DNA of 64,000 bases, taken from positions 64,501-128,500 of the forward strand of contig JASEVX010000329.1 in the NCBI GenBank assembly GCA_031761405.1, in the 5' to 3' direction. Position 1 is the first letter of the stretch, and every line of letters starts with the position of its first letter. The notes beneath the pieces are model-generated. The model made no database searches. It was not told the origin of the DNA and saw nothing but the letters and a program-made list of their open reading frames with translations. This DNA comes from Serripes groenlandicus. Lineage: Eukaryota > Mollusca > Bivalvia > Cardiida > Cardiidae. Position numbers and translations under genes: made by a program. This document shows, piece by piece, positions 44,441 to 55,020 of this stretch.

Positions 44441-44975
44441 AGTGTTTTCCTCTCTTTCAGGTTGGAGGATATATGGCTTAAGACATTTACTATGTATACC
44501 CCAAAACCAGGCTGAACTGATTCTGGTCATACTTTCATGATTTGACAACAAATGCTAGGTCATAGACATAAACTGTTAAACTGTACAATGTAAAAAAAAA
44601 AAAGTATATTGAAGGCAAATAATTTGAAATTGACTGAAGTTTTGTTTGTTTACTACATTTACAAGTAAACGTCTTAAAGTCAATACAACTAGACAGTCGA
44701 AGATAGGATAGTTTAATTTTCTTGAGTGGGGTCAACATTTGACAAGACGGGTTCGGCTTCAAATGACAGATACAGACATAAACAATACACATTATGTAAC
44801 GTGACGCGATGTGACGTAAGCATCGTGGAACAGATACAGACAAAAACAATACACACGATGTGACGTCACGCATATTTGACGAAAGTATCGTGGAACGGTT
44901 CTCAACAGATACTAACAAATAATTTAGAAATGAAGTTATATTTTTAAGCAAATTATTGATATAATAAATATCCTA
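44441..44975. other. No firm feature
   Basis: A local duplication with AACAATACACATTATGT and AACAATACACACGATGT lies near 44780-44860, each followed by GTGACG-type motifs. A 138-codon minus frame (44535-44951) has Cys- and Tyr-rich content and no recognised domain. Confidence 0.35.
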
Positions 44976-45024
44976 CCTTGAAATGAAGCTATGTCGATAC
45001 AGAAACAGAATTGTTCGTCCTTTT
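44976..45024 (-). CDS. Possible second exon of a minus-strand gene
   Basis: On the minus strand an acceptor-like AAACTGAAAAG precedes GACGAACAATTCTG, and a donor CATTTCAAG|GTAGGA ends it near 44976. Joined to 45176-45209 the phase fits (RTILFLYRHSFIS). The acceptor has a weak pyrimidine tract, so this is tentative. Confidence 0.2.
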
Positions 45025-45175
45025 CAGTTTAAATAATATCCGAGGCCAGTGTAACAAACGATAACTTCCGTTGAAATATTTACAATCATTTTCAAGTGTT
45101 AATTGCTTCTCTATATTGCCAAGATATAAAATCCATGAAAAAACTATGACAGGTACAAAAGAATAGTCGACTTAC

Positions 45176-45209
45176 CCTTCATAAAGTCCTTGCAGTGAAT
45201 GAAATCCAT
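45176..45209 (-). CDS. Possible first coding exon, minus strand
   Basis: ATG at 45209 reads MDFIHCKDFMK and ends ATGAAGG|GTAAGT, a near-consensus donor. About 100-130 bp upstream are a CRE and an ETS site in fitting orientation, so the exon, donor and promoter motifs agree. The protein is too short to classify. Confidence 0.35.
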
Positions 45210-45306
45210 TTGTGACGAGTCAAACTATCTTTTCCTACCATTCCTGTCGTTTTCCTTTTGTTAACTATTTATTACTTGCCTTACAATGACGTTACTTTCG
45301 TTGCAA

Positions 45307-45337
45307 TGACGTCACATTTGGATGTGTTTACTTCCGG
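45307..45337 (-). promoter_or_regulatory. Promoter-like CRE plus ETS motifs
   Basis: A full palindromic CRE TGACGTCA (45307-45314) and CCGGAAGT on the minus strand (45330-45337), the classical ETS/GABP site, lie 16 bp apart. A half CRE TGACGT is also near 45287. Such a pair is typical of broadly expressed TATA-less promoters. They sit upstream of the ATG at 45209. Confidence 0.4.
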
Positions 45338-46675
45338 TTGAGAAAATATCATTTTAAAAATAGAAAACGGGTGCAATTACACGCAAATTATCACGTGTCA
45401 GATTTAGTATTTTTTTATTTGTCAAAACATACGAATATCGTGAATGCGGGTTTTACCGGTTACGAAATTAATAAAGGTTACAGTAATTTGTCCGTCCAGT
45501 AAGACAGGAAGCAAAATGGCCGAAAAAAAGTGCTATGGGGTTGAGATTTGATATGTGAAAAACAGTAACATTATACTGAATTCTTGTTGTTTTGATCTCA
45601 TATGATGTGTTCGTACGGGTAGGATGGGACTCCCTATTATCGGTGTACTTACGGTTTTTTCGAAAAAAAAATAATAAAGCAAACTTAACTGTAAATCATA
45701 TCCAGTGTCACTCATTCCTTTATATGTTCTTGTTAATTAACTTACACAAAATAATCATTCACTTCTGTGCAAAGTTCCAAAAATTGTGTCCATCCGCACC
45801 CATTTTGAAATTGACATTCAAGGGAGGCAATCACTCACCGGTGTAATTACAAAAAGCATTAGTACGGTGGTCCAGTTGTATCAATCCTTACAAGATTTTG
45901 ATATTTAATGTGAAAATGACTATCCTATAAATCATTTGTCACTAGAACAATTATATTTAATTTAAATGTTAATTTATTAACTGTTCCAAACTATGAACTT
46001 ATTTACACGATATTTTCAGAATCAATTTGTTAAATTTTCTTATTGGCACAATTTAATCATATTTTCCAAAAATGACCCATTTCTTTGTTATTTTTTTAGT
46101 CCTTATAATAACATCCTTAATTTTTGTAACACAGTATATGATTTAGAAGTTTAAAAATAGCATATGTTAACATTTATAACCACCACAAACATAGAGGCAA
46201 AAAAAACTATTTTATTTTTTTAGAATTTTGGTCCTTAATTTCTTCCATGTTTTCTACAGTCTAGAAAACTTCACGGAATGTTATCACGTGACTTGAAATT
46301 CCTATGATGTCATAAGCAGTTAATACACAACATGTTCAAATGTGAAAGAAAAAATCAACAACAGGTTTTCTACTAAAAAAATGACGATTTTGTTGGTGAG
46401 GGGTCAGGGCATGTAGGATTTTCTTTTTAATATTGGTAACAATCATGATGTGTCGTAATTTCTGAGAATATTGATATTTTGAAAAAAAATATTGTAGCAT
46501 TTGAAAGTCGTGATAACTGAGTTTCCTGATGGAACCATACGGCATCCGGTTGTGCGCGCGCAACAAAGAAAACACCGGTTTTGTGTTTACCTTGGTATTC
46601 GTGATAACACGGTATTCGTAGAACCTACTATAACCTATAGGCGTGCTTCGCTCGAACACGTATAAATAATAGAAA
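45338..46675. other. Upstream region of the SGNH-like gene
   Basis: AT-rich, no repeat family recognised. TATAAATA at about 46661 lies only 12 bp before the first ATG, too close for a normal TATA box. A separate first exon with the missing N-terminal catalytic block could lie here but was not found. Confidence 0.3.
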
Positions 46676-46923
46676 ATGGTCTTGCCTACGGGCACTCAAC
46701 CACGACCGCACCAAGAAGAGATCGAGTCTGACACCCAGTTTCAAATCCTCAACTATAAAAATAATGCCGTTTTATTTGTTCTCAATATAGGGGAAAGATT
46801 TACCAATGACCGGAAGAGGTTCAGAGACCAGCTGAATGTGTGTTTAAAGAGAACAAACTACAAGCGTGTATACCTGTTTCTTGGGTCCAATGATGTACTC
46901 GCCTTTGATACTCTGTTTTATAG
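46676..46923 (+). CDS. SGNH-like gene, exon 1
   Basis: Starts MVLPTGTQPRPHQEEIES and ends YLFLGSNDVLAFDTLFY plus two bases of an Arg codon, donor TATAG|GTAGGT. GSND matches block III of SGNH proteins, which supplies the oxyanion Asn. Confidence 0.5.
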
Positions 46924-49900
46924 GTAGGTGAATTCACTCAATTTTGATTAATCTTTATGCATAATGATGCATTTTCATTGAGTATTATCACAATCTTTCA
47001 GAAATGGTACCCTCTGTTCAGGCCTGTCTGTTTGTGCTTCATCTTTTCCCCTCATGCAACACATATGCAGCAGACAACTTTGATAACATCTTAGCACACA
47101 ATTGAACATCTCTATAAATGGTAGTTATATTCATTGATTGGAAAGAGTTAAAAACGTTGTGACATCAAAAATGTTCATTATGTGCAATTTCTTCTTTTGC
47201 CACAATGTTTACAAATGTCATATCCTTCAAGTGCCGATAAGTGGGAAAGATTTATATGAGCCTTAGAACTTGAAGAGGATGTATTTAGTGATCTACATTT
47301 CTAGAATTGACTTTGATGAAATAGTTTATTTCTTATTCCATAATGTATACAGCTGGTTGTCACAAAAGTTACCCTTTCCCACTTACATGAAAGCATTTAA
47401 TGCATCATCTGACACAAGTAAAACTTGTCTTTTGGAAAATCTTACAGGAATGTGACTGAGATGTGTGATTCGGTACATGAAAGAGCCGCATCTACAGAGA
47501 TCATCCTTTGTGAGATTCTCTCAAGGGCTCGCGATGAGCGTAGGACATGTGGCATATCCGCTGGAAAGTTGCTGCTGATACAGAGGTGGATAAGGAGTGC
47601 AAATAATATCTTGAATGACATCAGCCTTCATATCCCATATGTAAGGTTTCTTTGTCATGCCAATTTCCTGGTATTAAACTTAAAGCTTAAACTTCATTGC
47701 ATATGCCAGGTGACACATATCCCTTGTCCATTGTCTCCATGAGACTGACACACTGCTACTACTTATATTATTGTATTAATCTCTAGAGAAATAGTTAGTC
47801 TAAGCAATAGAATATGCACTTCCTTGTTTTTAGATCTACTAGCCAAAGGCCAGAAGAGCTTATGCCATGGTGTTGTGTCCGTCGTCCATGCGTTCGTAAA
47901 CAATTGCTTTTGAATGCGATAAAGTTTTCAGTTTTGATTGTATCTCAATCAAACTTATACAGTAGTTAGATATCCATGAGAGCTCGGTTCCTTTCGCTAA
48001 CCAGCCAGATCCGCCTATGCAAGACTGGATTATGGGCCTTGAAATTGTCAAAATTGCTATAATAGTGCTTGTGAACACAATAGAGGCTCCATTTACTATC
48101 TGATCTTCACCAAACTTAGATAGTAGTTAAATATAGATGAGAGCTTGGTTCCTTTCGCAAATCAGCCAGATGTGCCCTTGCATGACTGGATTATGGCCCT
48201 TGAAATTATCAAAACTGCTATAATACAGCTTGTGAACACAATAGAGCCCCCATTTACCAACCGATCTCAACCAACCTTTGATAGTAGTTATATATTTATG
48301 AGAGCTCGGTTCCTTTCGAAAACCATTCAGATGTGCCTGCCCTTGCATGACTGGATAATGGCCCTTGAAATTGTCAGAATTGCTATAATACAGCTTGTGA
48401 ACAAAATAGAGCCTCCATTTACTATCTGATCCTCACAAAACTTAGGTAGTAGTTAAATATTGATGAGAGTTCTGTTCCTTTTGCAAACAAGCCAGATCCG
48501 CCAATGCAAAAATGGATTATGGCCATTGAAACACATTATAGCCTCCATTTACTATCTGATCCTCACAAAACTTAGGTAGTAGTTAAATATTGATGAGAGT
48601 TCTGTTCCTTTTGCAAACAAGCCAGATCCGCCAATGCAAAAATGGATTATGGCCCTTGAAACACATTATAGCCTCCATTTACTATCTGATCTTCACCATA
48701 CATACATGCTCTTGATTGAAAATGACCAAAGAACCATCCCAGTAGAGCATAGGCCCTCATGTGCCTCTTGTTTTGATTGTTAGCCTACAATCTGATAAAT
48801 ATAACCACAATATGTTTCAGACTAGGATTCTCAACTTGTTAATACTGAATTTGATATATGTATCAGAGCTGTTTTAAAAAGACATTATGCAAATGATTAC
48901 CTCGTGCTGGATTTAAAAGTACTTGTTAGCTGTAACCCTTTACTATATACTTGTGTTTTTTCACTTGGAATAAAGTAATTAAATTCTATGATTAAATTCA
49001 CAGAAAAGTCAAGAACTAATTTGATATGCTAATATGCTGCTTTCAATATAAATTACATTATCCTGTCACGTGTAGCAATTTCGACCCGATAACAGGGTGC
49101 CGTATATTTATTTTGATATACGTCAGTTGGTCACGTGATAAGCTGGCGGGCACCTGCTAGCCGGGACTACTTTTTTTAGCAAGCGTCGCTGTATATTCCA
49201 ACTTCAATCGATAAAAACAGCAAATATCGTCGATAAATTTCTCATTTGTGAATACAAAATTCATGAAGATAGCTGTTTTTTGTGTTGTATTATGTTAGAA
49301 TTTAGAGAACTGTTTATTTCCGCGCATCAATCACGAATGGCTACTGTTTATTTATAAAACATGACGTCACAATGTAAGGGATGCAATTCAGTAAGTTACA
49401 TATTTTTAAAGCTGCCATAAAAATAAAAAATAAATGCGACAGGATAAATAGAATAATAGGTTGGTGCCGTGGATTGAGAAAGTTTATCTGGCAAGGCGAA
49501 GTTATTTATCGGGTGAGCTATCTTTATCATGAAGATTCTAGGATAACATACCAGTACTACTCTTACCTGACACAGACATGCATCAATGCTCTCTCCAAAT
49601 CCTGAGCACTAAGAAGGAACACCATAATTATATCATTATTAAAATTTGTGGAAGACCCAGGAATCAAAGCAGAACCATTTCTCCTGAAGCAGATGTTCTT
49701 ACCACTACACCATGGACTGTCGAGAGTTGATTTAGATAATAATATAACATACATACATGGCTACTATGGTAACAAGTACTTGCTATTTATGGAATCAATT
49801 AAAGAGCCTTAAATTATATCAACAAGGAAAACACTTTATAAAGGCCCAGACAAATACGTGGAAAATATCTACAAATCAAAGATTAATACTTTCATAGAGT

Positions 49901-52900
49901 AGAAAACATTGTGGCAAAAGTGGTTTTCTGCACATACCAGTACTTCAAAGATATTTCTGGATGTGGGAGAATGGTAATTGAAAAAATGAGCTTATTAAAA
50001 CACTTTTTTCCATATATATATATATACATGTATTGTGAAAATTTATTGAACATGAACATGTGAATACAGCATTTGGACAACTCACTTACACAGCACTCGA
50101 ATAAAACAGTGTCTCTATTTTCAAATCCTGATTTGTTTAAGGCAAGACATCTGATTACTTACTACATTCTGTACCAATATACAGGGACACTGCATTTGAT
50201 ATTACATCAGTAAAATTATTACAATTTTTAGCTGTCTTGGGCACCAATGGGCTAACAGTCTATGTGGAAATGTAGCCAGTTGGGTGGAGTTTAGGTGTAA
50301 GTAAGTGTGGAAACATATGGGAAGGTAAACTGGCTGGCATGATATGAATGAAAAATGTTTTAACCTCAATCAATCATCCAAAGTTTTAAAAGTTATTCAA
50401 AGAAATTATATTTAGAACTTTGGTTGCTGCAGTTAAAAATGGGAAGAAAAATGACAAAACTATGAAAAGAAAATTTGGTAGAAATCTTCCTAAGGTGACC
50501 CTTGACCATTTGATTTCTACTTATTTTGATAGCTTAGAATAACAGGGATGTTATATTTTGTTGCATTTATAAGGCAGATTTACTTTGATTAGGACAGCAC
50601 TAGGCACATTAATTAAATAATGTTGACATTTGTAGGTTGAGCGTCATTTATCTGTAGATGGTTTACACTTGAACAGAGAAGGGGCTAATTTATGCTACAA
50701 CTATGTCATGATGACAACACTGAAAGAACAACCTTGGACAGCTGCCATACAAAGGGTTTTGATTGTGATAGCGACTGGCCTACTTTGGGTGATGTTCAAC
50801 CTCGAACTGACCTTAATTTTCCTGTACTTTATGCTGATGATGCAAGAGCAAAGGTATTAATTAAAATCAGAGAGCTAAAAACATTTTTACTTATTTTTTC
50901 TATTGAGATTTGTAGATTCTTTGTAATATTGTCGTCACTTAATCATCGTCTTTGGTTAAGTTTGCGTTTAGGTCACTTACATGGAAACTATCAAACCTTA
51001 TACTTTGAAACTTTGAAAACTTGTTCATCTAATACCCTTTTTTCTCATTGTATGCTGAGTGTAGCCTGTTTTTTGGGGGTAAAAAACATAAATTTCGATG
51101 ACTTTTGGTTGATTTTGAAACTCTGAAAACATGTTCATCTGATATCCTTCATCGCATTATATTCTAAAGATGCACTGTCTGTTTTTGGGGTAAATATTTT
51201 TGAGAATTGGCGGTGTTGTTTACATTTTTCGTTTAGGTCACTTACATGGAAACTATCAAACCTATTGTATGATAAAGATGCTGAGGCGGCCTGATTTTTG
51301 GGGTAAAAAACATCAATTTTGATGTATTTTGGTCGATTTTGAGAATTGGACATAGTTGGTTAAATTTTGCGTTTTGGTCTCTTACATGGAAACTATCAAA
51401 CTTAATACTTTGAAACTTGGAAAACTTGTTCATCTAATACCCTTCTTCTCATTGTATGCTAAAAATGCTGAGTGTAGGCTGTTTTTTTTGGGATAATAAA
51501 CATCAAGTTATTTTGATTTATTTTGGTTGATTTTGAGAATTGGTCTTTAAAAGTTGGTTAAGTTTTGCGTTTAGGTCACTTACATGGAAACTATCAAACC
51601 TAATACTTTGAAACTTGTTAAACTTGTTCATCTAATACCCTTCTTCTCATTGTATGCTGAGTGTAGCCTGTTTATTTTGGTTGATTTTGAGAATTGGATA
51701 ATACTTTGAAACTCATAATGGAAAACTTGTTCATCTGATACCCTTCTTCACATTGTATTCTAAAGAAGCTGAGTGTGGTCTGTTTTTTGGGGTAATAAAC
51801 ATAAATTTTGCTGTATTTCGGTTGATTTTGAGAATTGGCGGTGTTGTTTACATTTTCTGTTTAGGTCACTTACATGGAAACTATCAAACCTATTGTATGA
51901 TAAAGATGCGAGTGGGCCTTGTTTTTTGGGGTAAATAACATCAATTTCTGAGAATTGGACATAGTTGGTTAAATTTTGCGTTTTGGTCTCTTACATGGAA
52001 ACTATCAAACCTATTACTTTAAAATTTGGAAAACTTGTATATCTAATAACCTTCTTCATATTTAATGATAAAGATGATGATCGGGCCTGTTTTTTGGGGT
52101 AAAAGACATTAATTTTGATGTATTTTGGTCGTTTATGAGAATAGGTTTCTTCATTTTTAATTACATTGATTTCAAATTCTTCCCAAACAGTATAAACATA
52201 ATGTTCTTCAACATATTATGTATATCTTCAATGAGATTGTGTTTTTGGGGGTCAAGGTCACTGTTACTAAAAATAGGAAAACAGTAATGTATTCAATATC
52301 TTTAGTTAAAGTTGACCTAATGTACCAATATCATTTGCCTGTCCATTGCATATACAAGACTCGGCTTATGATCTTGACTAATTGTGACAGCCATCCAACG
52401 TGAAGATCTTCCTTATCATGTAAATGAACTTGGATTTATTTTCACATTGTTAATCTTGATTTAATACTTGAAAAATAGCAGTTGTGACATTCATTCATTG
52501 GACATATTAGACTAGATTTCTACAATTATTTAAATTTAATCTTGCTCATTGTATATACATGTACTTATTTATGAATCAAGTTCTAACAATTTACATGAAT
52601 AGCTTGTAATGTGAACTTTATGGATACTCAATCAGTATAAGTATTGATTGTGTTAGGAAGGTATATTTAGAACCAGCTCTCACAGAAATTAAACTCGGAA
52701 CCTTTACATCACATGGTTGATGCTTGACCTCTGAACCATTGTCTCCCATAAACAAGCTTTATATGTCTTATTTTATTTCACATTATGTGCAATCTTGTAA
52801 TGTTTATGTTCAAATGTCACATTGATAAAGAGTTTCTAAATATACATATACTCATGTAATTTAACATAACCATAACATATGATTTCATGGAATAAAGATC

Positions 52901-53828
52901 CAATCAGTCTAATAACTAAAGTCTCTGTCTATTCTGCAATAATATGTTTACATGTATTAGCAGTATTTGGTATATGTACTTTTCTTCCATTGTGTTTTTA
53001 TACAGAATTGTGAAGAAAATGCGACAATAGCTGTTGAGCTGGAACAATCCAAAACTGGGAAAAGTTGCAAGAAACAGGTAAATTTATACCATGAAATAAG
53101 TGAAAGAATACTTAAGGTTATATTACAGTTTTACTGCTTTGTGTCATACAAGCAAATTACAACTACGTTTCTGAACAGCATCAGACCTGTTAACTTTTTA
53201 TAGTAGGCACTCTTCCCCACTATACACTTTTATATTAACCCTTTCCTTCATATAGACGCTTTCTGATGCCTCTGCAGCAGACAGCTTTTTGAAAACATAG
53301 GGACAAAAGAAGAAATTGCTCAAAACGAGCAATTTCTCCTTTTGCCACAATGTTTTCCACTTTTAGTCTTAGGTTATCCATTCAATAATAGAGATTTTCC
53401 CTTTTTTGACAAAATATGTTCAAAGTCGTCTGCTGCAGAATTGTCATATGAGGGAAAGGGTTAATATTCTCTCGTACATTTTTATATTTTTTCAGAAAGT
53501 CCATACCAATATTAATTCTTAATTTTTCTTTTGTAATGCAGGCAACCATACTTTAGGAAAACATGGCAGTTAATTTTACCTTGGTATCTGAAATTGCTTG
53601 ACAAACTTTGCACCTTTTATTTGTGAAGTAAATCATTTTTGTCAGATCATGTTGTAATTCTAAAGACTGCGGTTAACTTAGTTTTTGCACAATACTTTAG
53701 CAGGTTGTGTGTGTCCCGTACAGACAGAGATGCAGGCGAACCAGTGCAAAGAAACAATTTCACCAAGCTCGCGAGAAATCCTTAAAAAAGCTAAATATTT
53801 GATTGTATCTTTATCAAGAGTATCTTAA
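46676..53828 (+). CDS. Putative five-exon gene, SGNH-hydrolase-like
   Basis: Proposed exons: 46676-46923, 47448-47640, 50636-50853, 53006-53077 and 53724-53828, each with GT and AG borders and matching phases except inside exon 3. Motifs: YLFLGSNDV (GxND block III), STEIILCEILSRARDE, and VDGLHLNREGANL (DxxH block V), the catalytic Asp-His pair of SGNH/GDSL esterase folds. The N-terminal GDS block with the Ser nucleophile is not seen, so an upstream exon may be missing or the protein is not an enzyme. Exon 3 needs a 1-base change for the frame of its second half to meet exon 4. AATAAA at 53859 follows the TAA. The substrate is unknown. Confidence 0.5.
46924..47447 (+). other. Intron 1 with a MITE copy
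   Basis: A diverged MITE fills about 47045-47255 (TTTTCCCCTCATGCAACACA ... TTCTTTTGCCACAATGTTTA ... AAGTGGGAAAGATTTA). The intron ends with GAAAATCTTACAG. Confidence 0.5.
47448..47640 (+). CDS. SGNH-like gene, exon 2
   Basis: 193 bp, from the last base of an Arg codon, RNVTEMCDSVHERA, through LLLIQRWIRSANNILNDI, to HIPY|GTAAGG at phase 0. It carries the block between the Asn and His motifs. The stretch STEIILCEILSR resembles the beta strand preceding the loop in SGNH folds. Confidence 0.55.
47827..48772 (+). mobile_element. Hairpin-ended element, 161 bp family, in intron 2
   Basis: The 5' end TTTTTAGATCTACTAGCC has an imperfect hairpin with loop AAA and then TCCGTCGTCCATGCG. It contains about four to five core units (GGATTATGGCCCTTGAAATT) and ends in the 3' end AGGCCCTCATGTGCCTCTTG plus TT. 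One unit of about 115 bp is duplicated exactly near 48485 and 48600. The 3' stem has one mismatch. Same family as 22667-24047 and 59774-61610. Confidence 0.8.
48773..50635 (+). other. Rest of intron 2
   Basis: Contains two CACGTG E-boxes (49067-49072 and 49132-49137) in a GC-richer island at 49065-49200. A tRNA-like segment lies at about 49640-49735 on the minus strand (TGGTGTAGTGG, GCTTTGATTCC), and a SINE family 2 3' part at about 50235-50385 (CACCAATGGGCTAACAGTCT). The island could be an alternative promoter. A 74-codon ORF begins at 49381 nearby, without recognised features. Confidence 0.4.
50636..50853 (+). CDS. SGNH-like gene, exon 3, with frame conflict
   Basis: The first half continues exon 2 in phase 0: VERHLSVDGLHLNREGANL and CYNYVMMTTLKEQPW. 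The second half looks coding in another frame (GFDCDSDWPTLGDVQPRT, NFPVLYADDARAK), which alone joins exon 4 in phase. Both frames are open between about 50692 and 50850, so a 1-base deletion near the AAAGGGTTTT run (50752-50761) would explain it. The original frame instead gives a hydrophobic tail and a stop soon after entering exon 4. Confidence 0.5.
50970..52160. repeat. Irregular tandem array in intron 3
   Basis: TCACTTACATGGAAACTATC (or the TCTCTTACATGG variant) recurs near 50973, 51238, 51379, 51575, 51867 and 51991. It is joined by CTTGTTCATCTAATACCCTT and GATTTTGAGAATTGG. Spacing varies from 124 to 292 bp by internal loss of blocks. It differs from the other arrays in having no hairpin or microsatellite. 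Frames within are artefacts. Confidence 0.75.
52161..53005 (+). other. Rest of intron 3
   Basis: Ends with TTTTTATACAG. A tRNA-like stretch on the minus strand at about 52660-52745 (TGGTTCAGAGG and GAGTTTAATTTC) is probably a decayed SINE head. Confidence 0.35.
53006..53077 (+). CDS. SGNH-like gene, exon 4
   Basis: 72 bp, 24 codons: NCEENATIAVELEQSKTG then KSCKKQ, acceptor TTTATACAG, donor AAACAG|GTAAAT, both phase 0. Charged and soluble in character, with no domain recognised. Confidence 0.45.
53235..53464. mobile_element. TTAA-type palindromic MITE, best copy, 230 bp
   Basis: TTAA at both borders (53235-53238 and 53461-53464). Termini CCCTTTCCTTCATAT and ATATGAGGGAAAGGG are inverse. A central perfect 10 bp stem GAAATTGCTC / GAGCAATTTC with loop AAAAC (53312-53336) is nested within longer matching arms. 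AAGTCGTCTGCTGCAGAATT lies near the right end and TCTGCAGCAGACAGCTTTTT near the left, also inverse. It lies in intron 4 of the SGNH-like gene. Confidence 0.88.
53724..53828 (+). CDS. SGNH-like gene, terminal exon
   Basis: The acceptor GTGTCCCGTACAG precedes it. 34 codons start TEMQANQCKETISPSSREIL and end VSLSRVS, then TAA at 53826. A polyA signal AATAAA lies 31 bp on (53859-53864). A competing acceptor (TTGTAATGCAG at about 53541) would give only four codons and a stop. Confidence 0.45.
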   Translation, partial: TEMQANQCKETISPSSREILKKAKYLIVSLSRVS

Positions 53829-53864
53829 ATGATCTTATTTTTGCATATTTGCTTCTGTAATAAA

Positions 53865-55020
53865 TATATGACACATGCCAACCCTTTCCCACTAGCAGAC
53901 ATATTTGATGCATCAGCAGCATGAAATTTCTGAAAACATTGTGACAAAATGAGAAATTGCTCATAATAACGAACTAACATTAATTAGATCATGGTATCCT
54001 AAGATTTGTTATGTTAAATGATAACATTGTTATAATTGAGCTAGTGCATGAGAATGATATTTCTAAACAGTTTAGGTTCAGGTTAGCCTGTGCATCTATG
54101 TCTTATCAGAATCTACATAGGTTGGTTGTAGCTTCTAACAAGTTTGTGGATGTAACATGTGAACAGTGTAGATTTTGATCAGACTGTGTTTGCTGAACAG
54201 AATGATCTTGCTCTGAACTGTTTACAAAAGCCACATTGTACCTTTATTCATGGTTATAAAACTTGTGTAGATGCCTTTCGTACCAACATCCAGTAATGAG
54301 CATGTTTCTAGCTTTGGGATTTTTCAACACAAACTGCCAAATTCTGGTTTTGTCTCCAGCTCAAAGCTAGTTGCGCAATCAATCTAAATTAAATAAGATT
54401 AAACTAAATTTAATAAGATTAAACTAAATTTAATAAGAATAATACTTGCTGGCCAACATATGTTCATGTAACAGGCTTGAGATGGAGATTCTTTTGTATG
54501 TGTTCTTTTGGATTTTATTTAAATAACAAAAGCTTTGATAATTGAATTAATATGTTTGTGTCAGCAATTCATTTTGTGAGGAATAACATTTCAGTTTACA
54601 AGGAATGGCAATGTTTGGAAGGTATATGTTGAAAAAGTTGTTTGGACTTCAAAACATTTGAACTTTGTTTGATTATGTTTTTTTGTTATAATTGAGCCAG
54701 GTCACATATAAATTGACCCTTCAATACCTAAGTCAATGAAAATTTAAATTAAATTGAAAACTTGCATCATCTATCATCTTAATGTAGTAATAAGCATTAT
54801 CCAGTTGCTTCAATAATACTATTTTAACTGGAAGGTCCTTATAATACAGCCTGTGGTTACAAATTGATCTTGGTCTGTGCCAATTATATTTTCTGAATGT
54901 CAGTTATTATGTGACATGGCTCAATCATTGTTTTGGAATTTGTCTTACTGGGTTGAATTTACAGAATTATCAATTGTGTTTTGAGATTTTATAATAGTTA
55001 TATTTCTAGCTCATCTAAAA
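53865..55020. other. Intergenic, MITE left arm, nothing else
   Basis: A MITE left arm is at about 53880-53965 (CAACCCTTTCCCACTAGCAG, GTGACAAAATGAGAAATTGC). The triplicated TAAATTTAATAAGATTAAAC near 54385-54440 is a short tandem repeat. No gene. Confidence 0.45.

Noticed and set aside
44535..44951. A 138-codon minus-strand ORF
   Set aside because: No recognisable domain, in AT-rich DNA with local duplication; insufficient support.
46661..46668. TATA box for the SGNH-like gene
   Set aside because: It is only 12 bp before the proposed ATG, too close unless translation starts further downstream or on another exon.
49640..49735. tRNA gene on the minus strand
   Set aside because: A and B boxes can be recognised but the cloverleaf is incomplete; more likely a SINE head.
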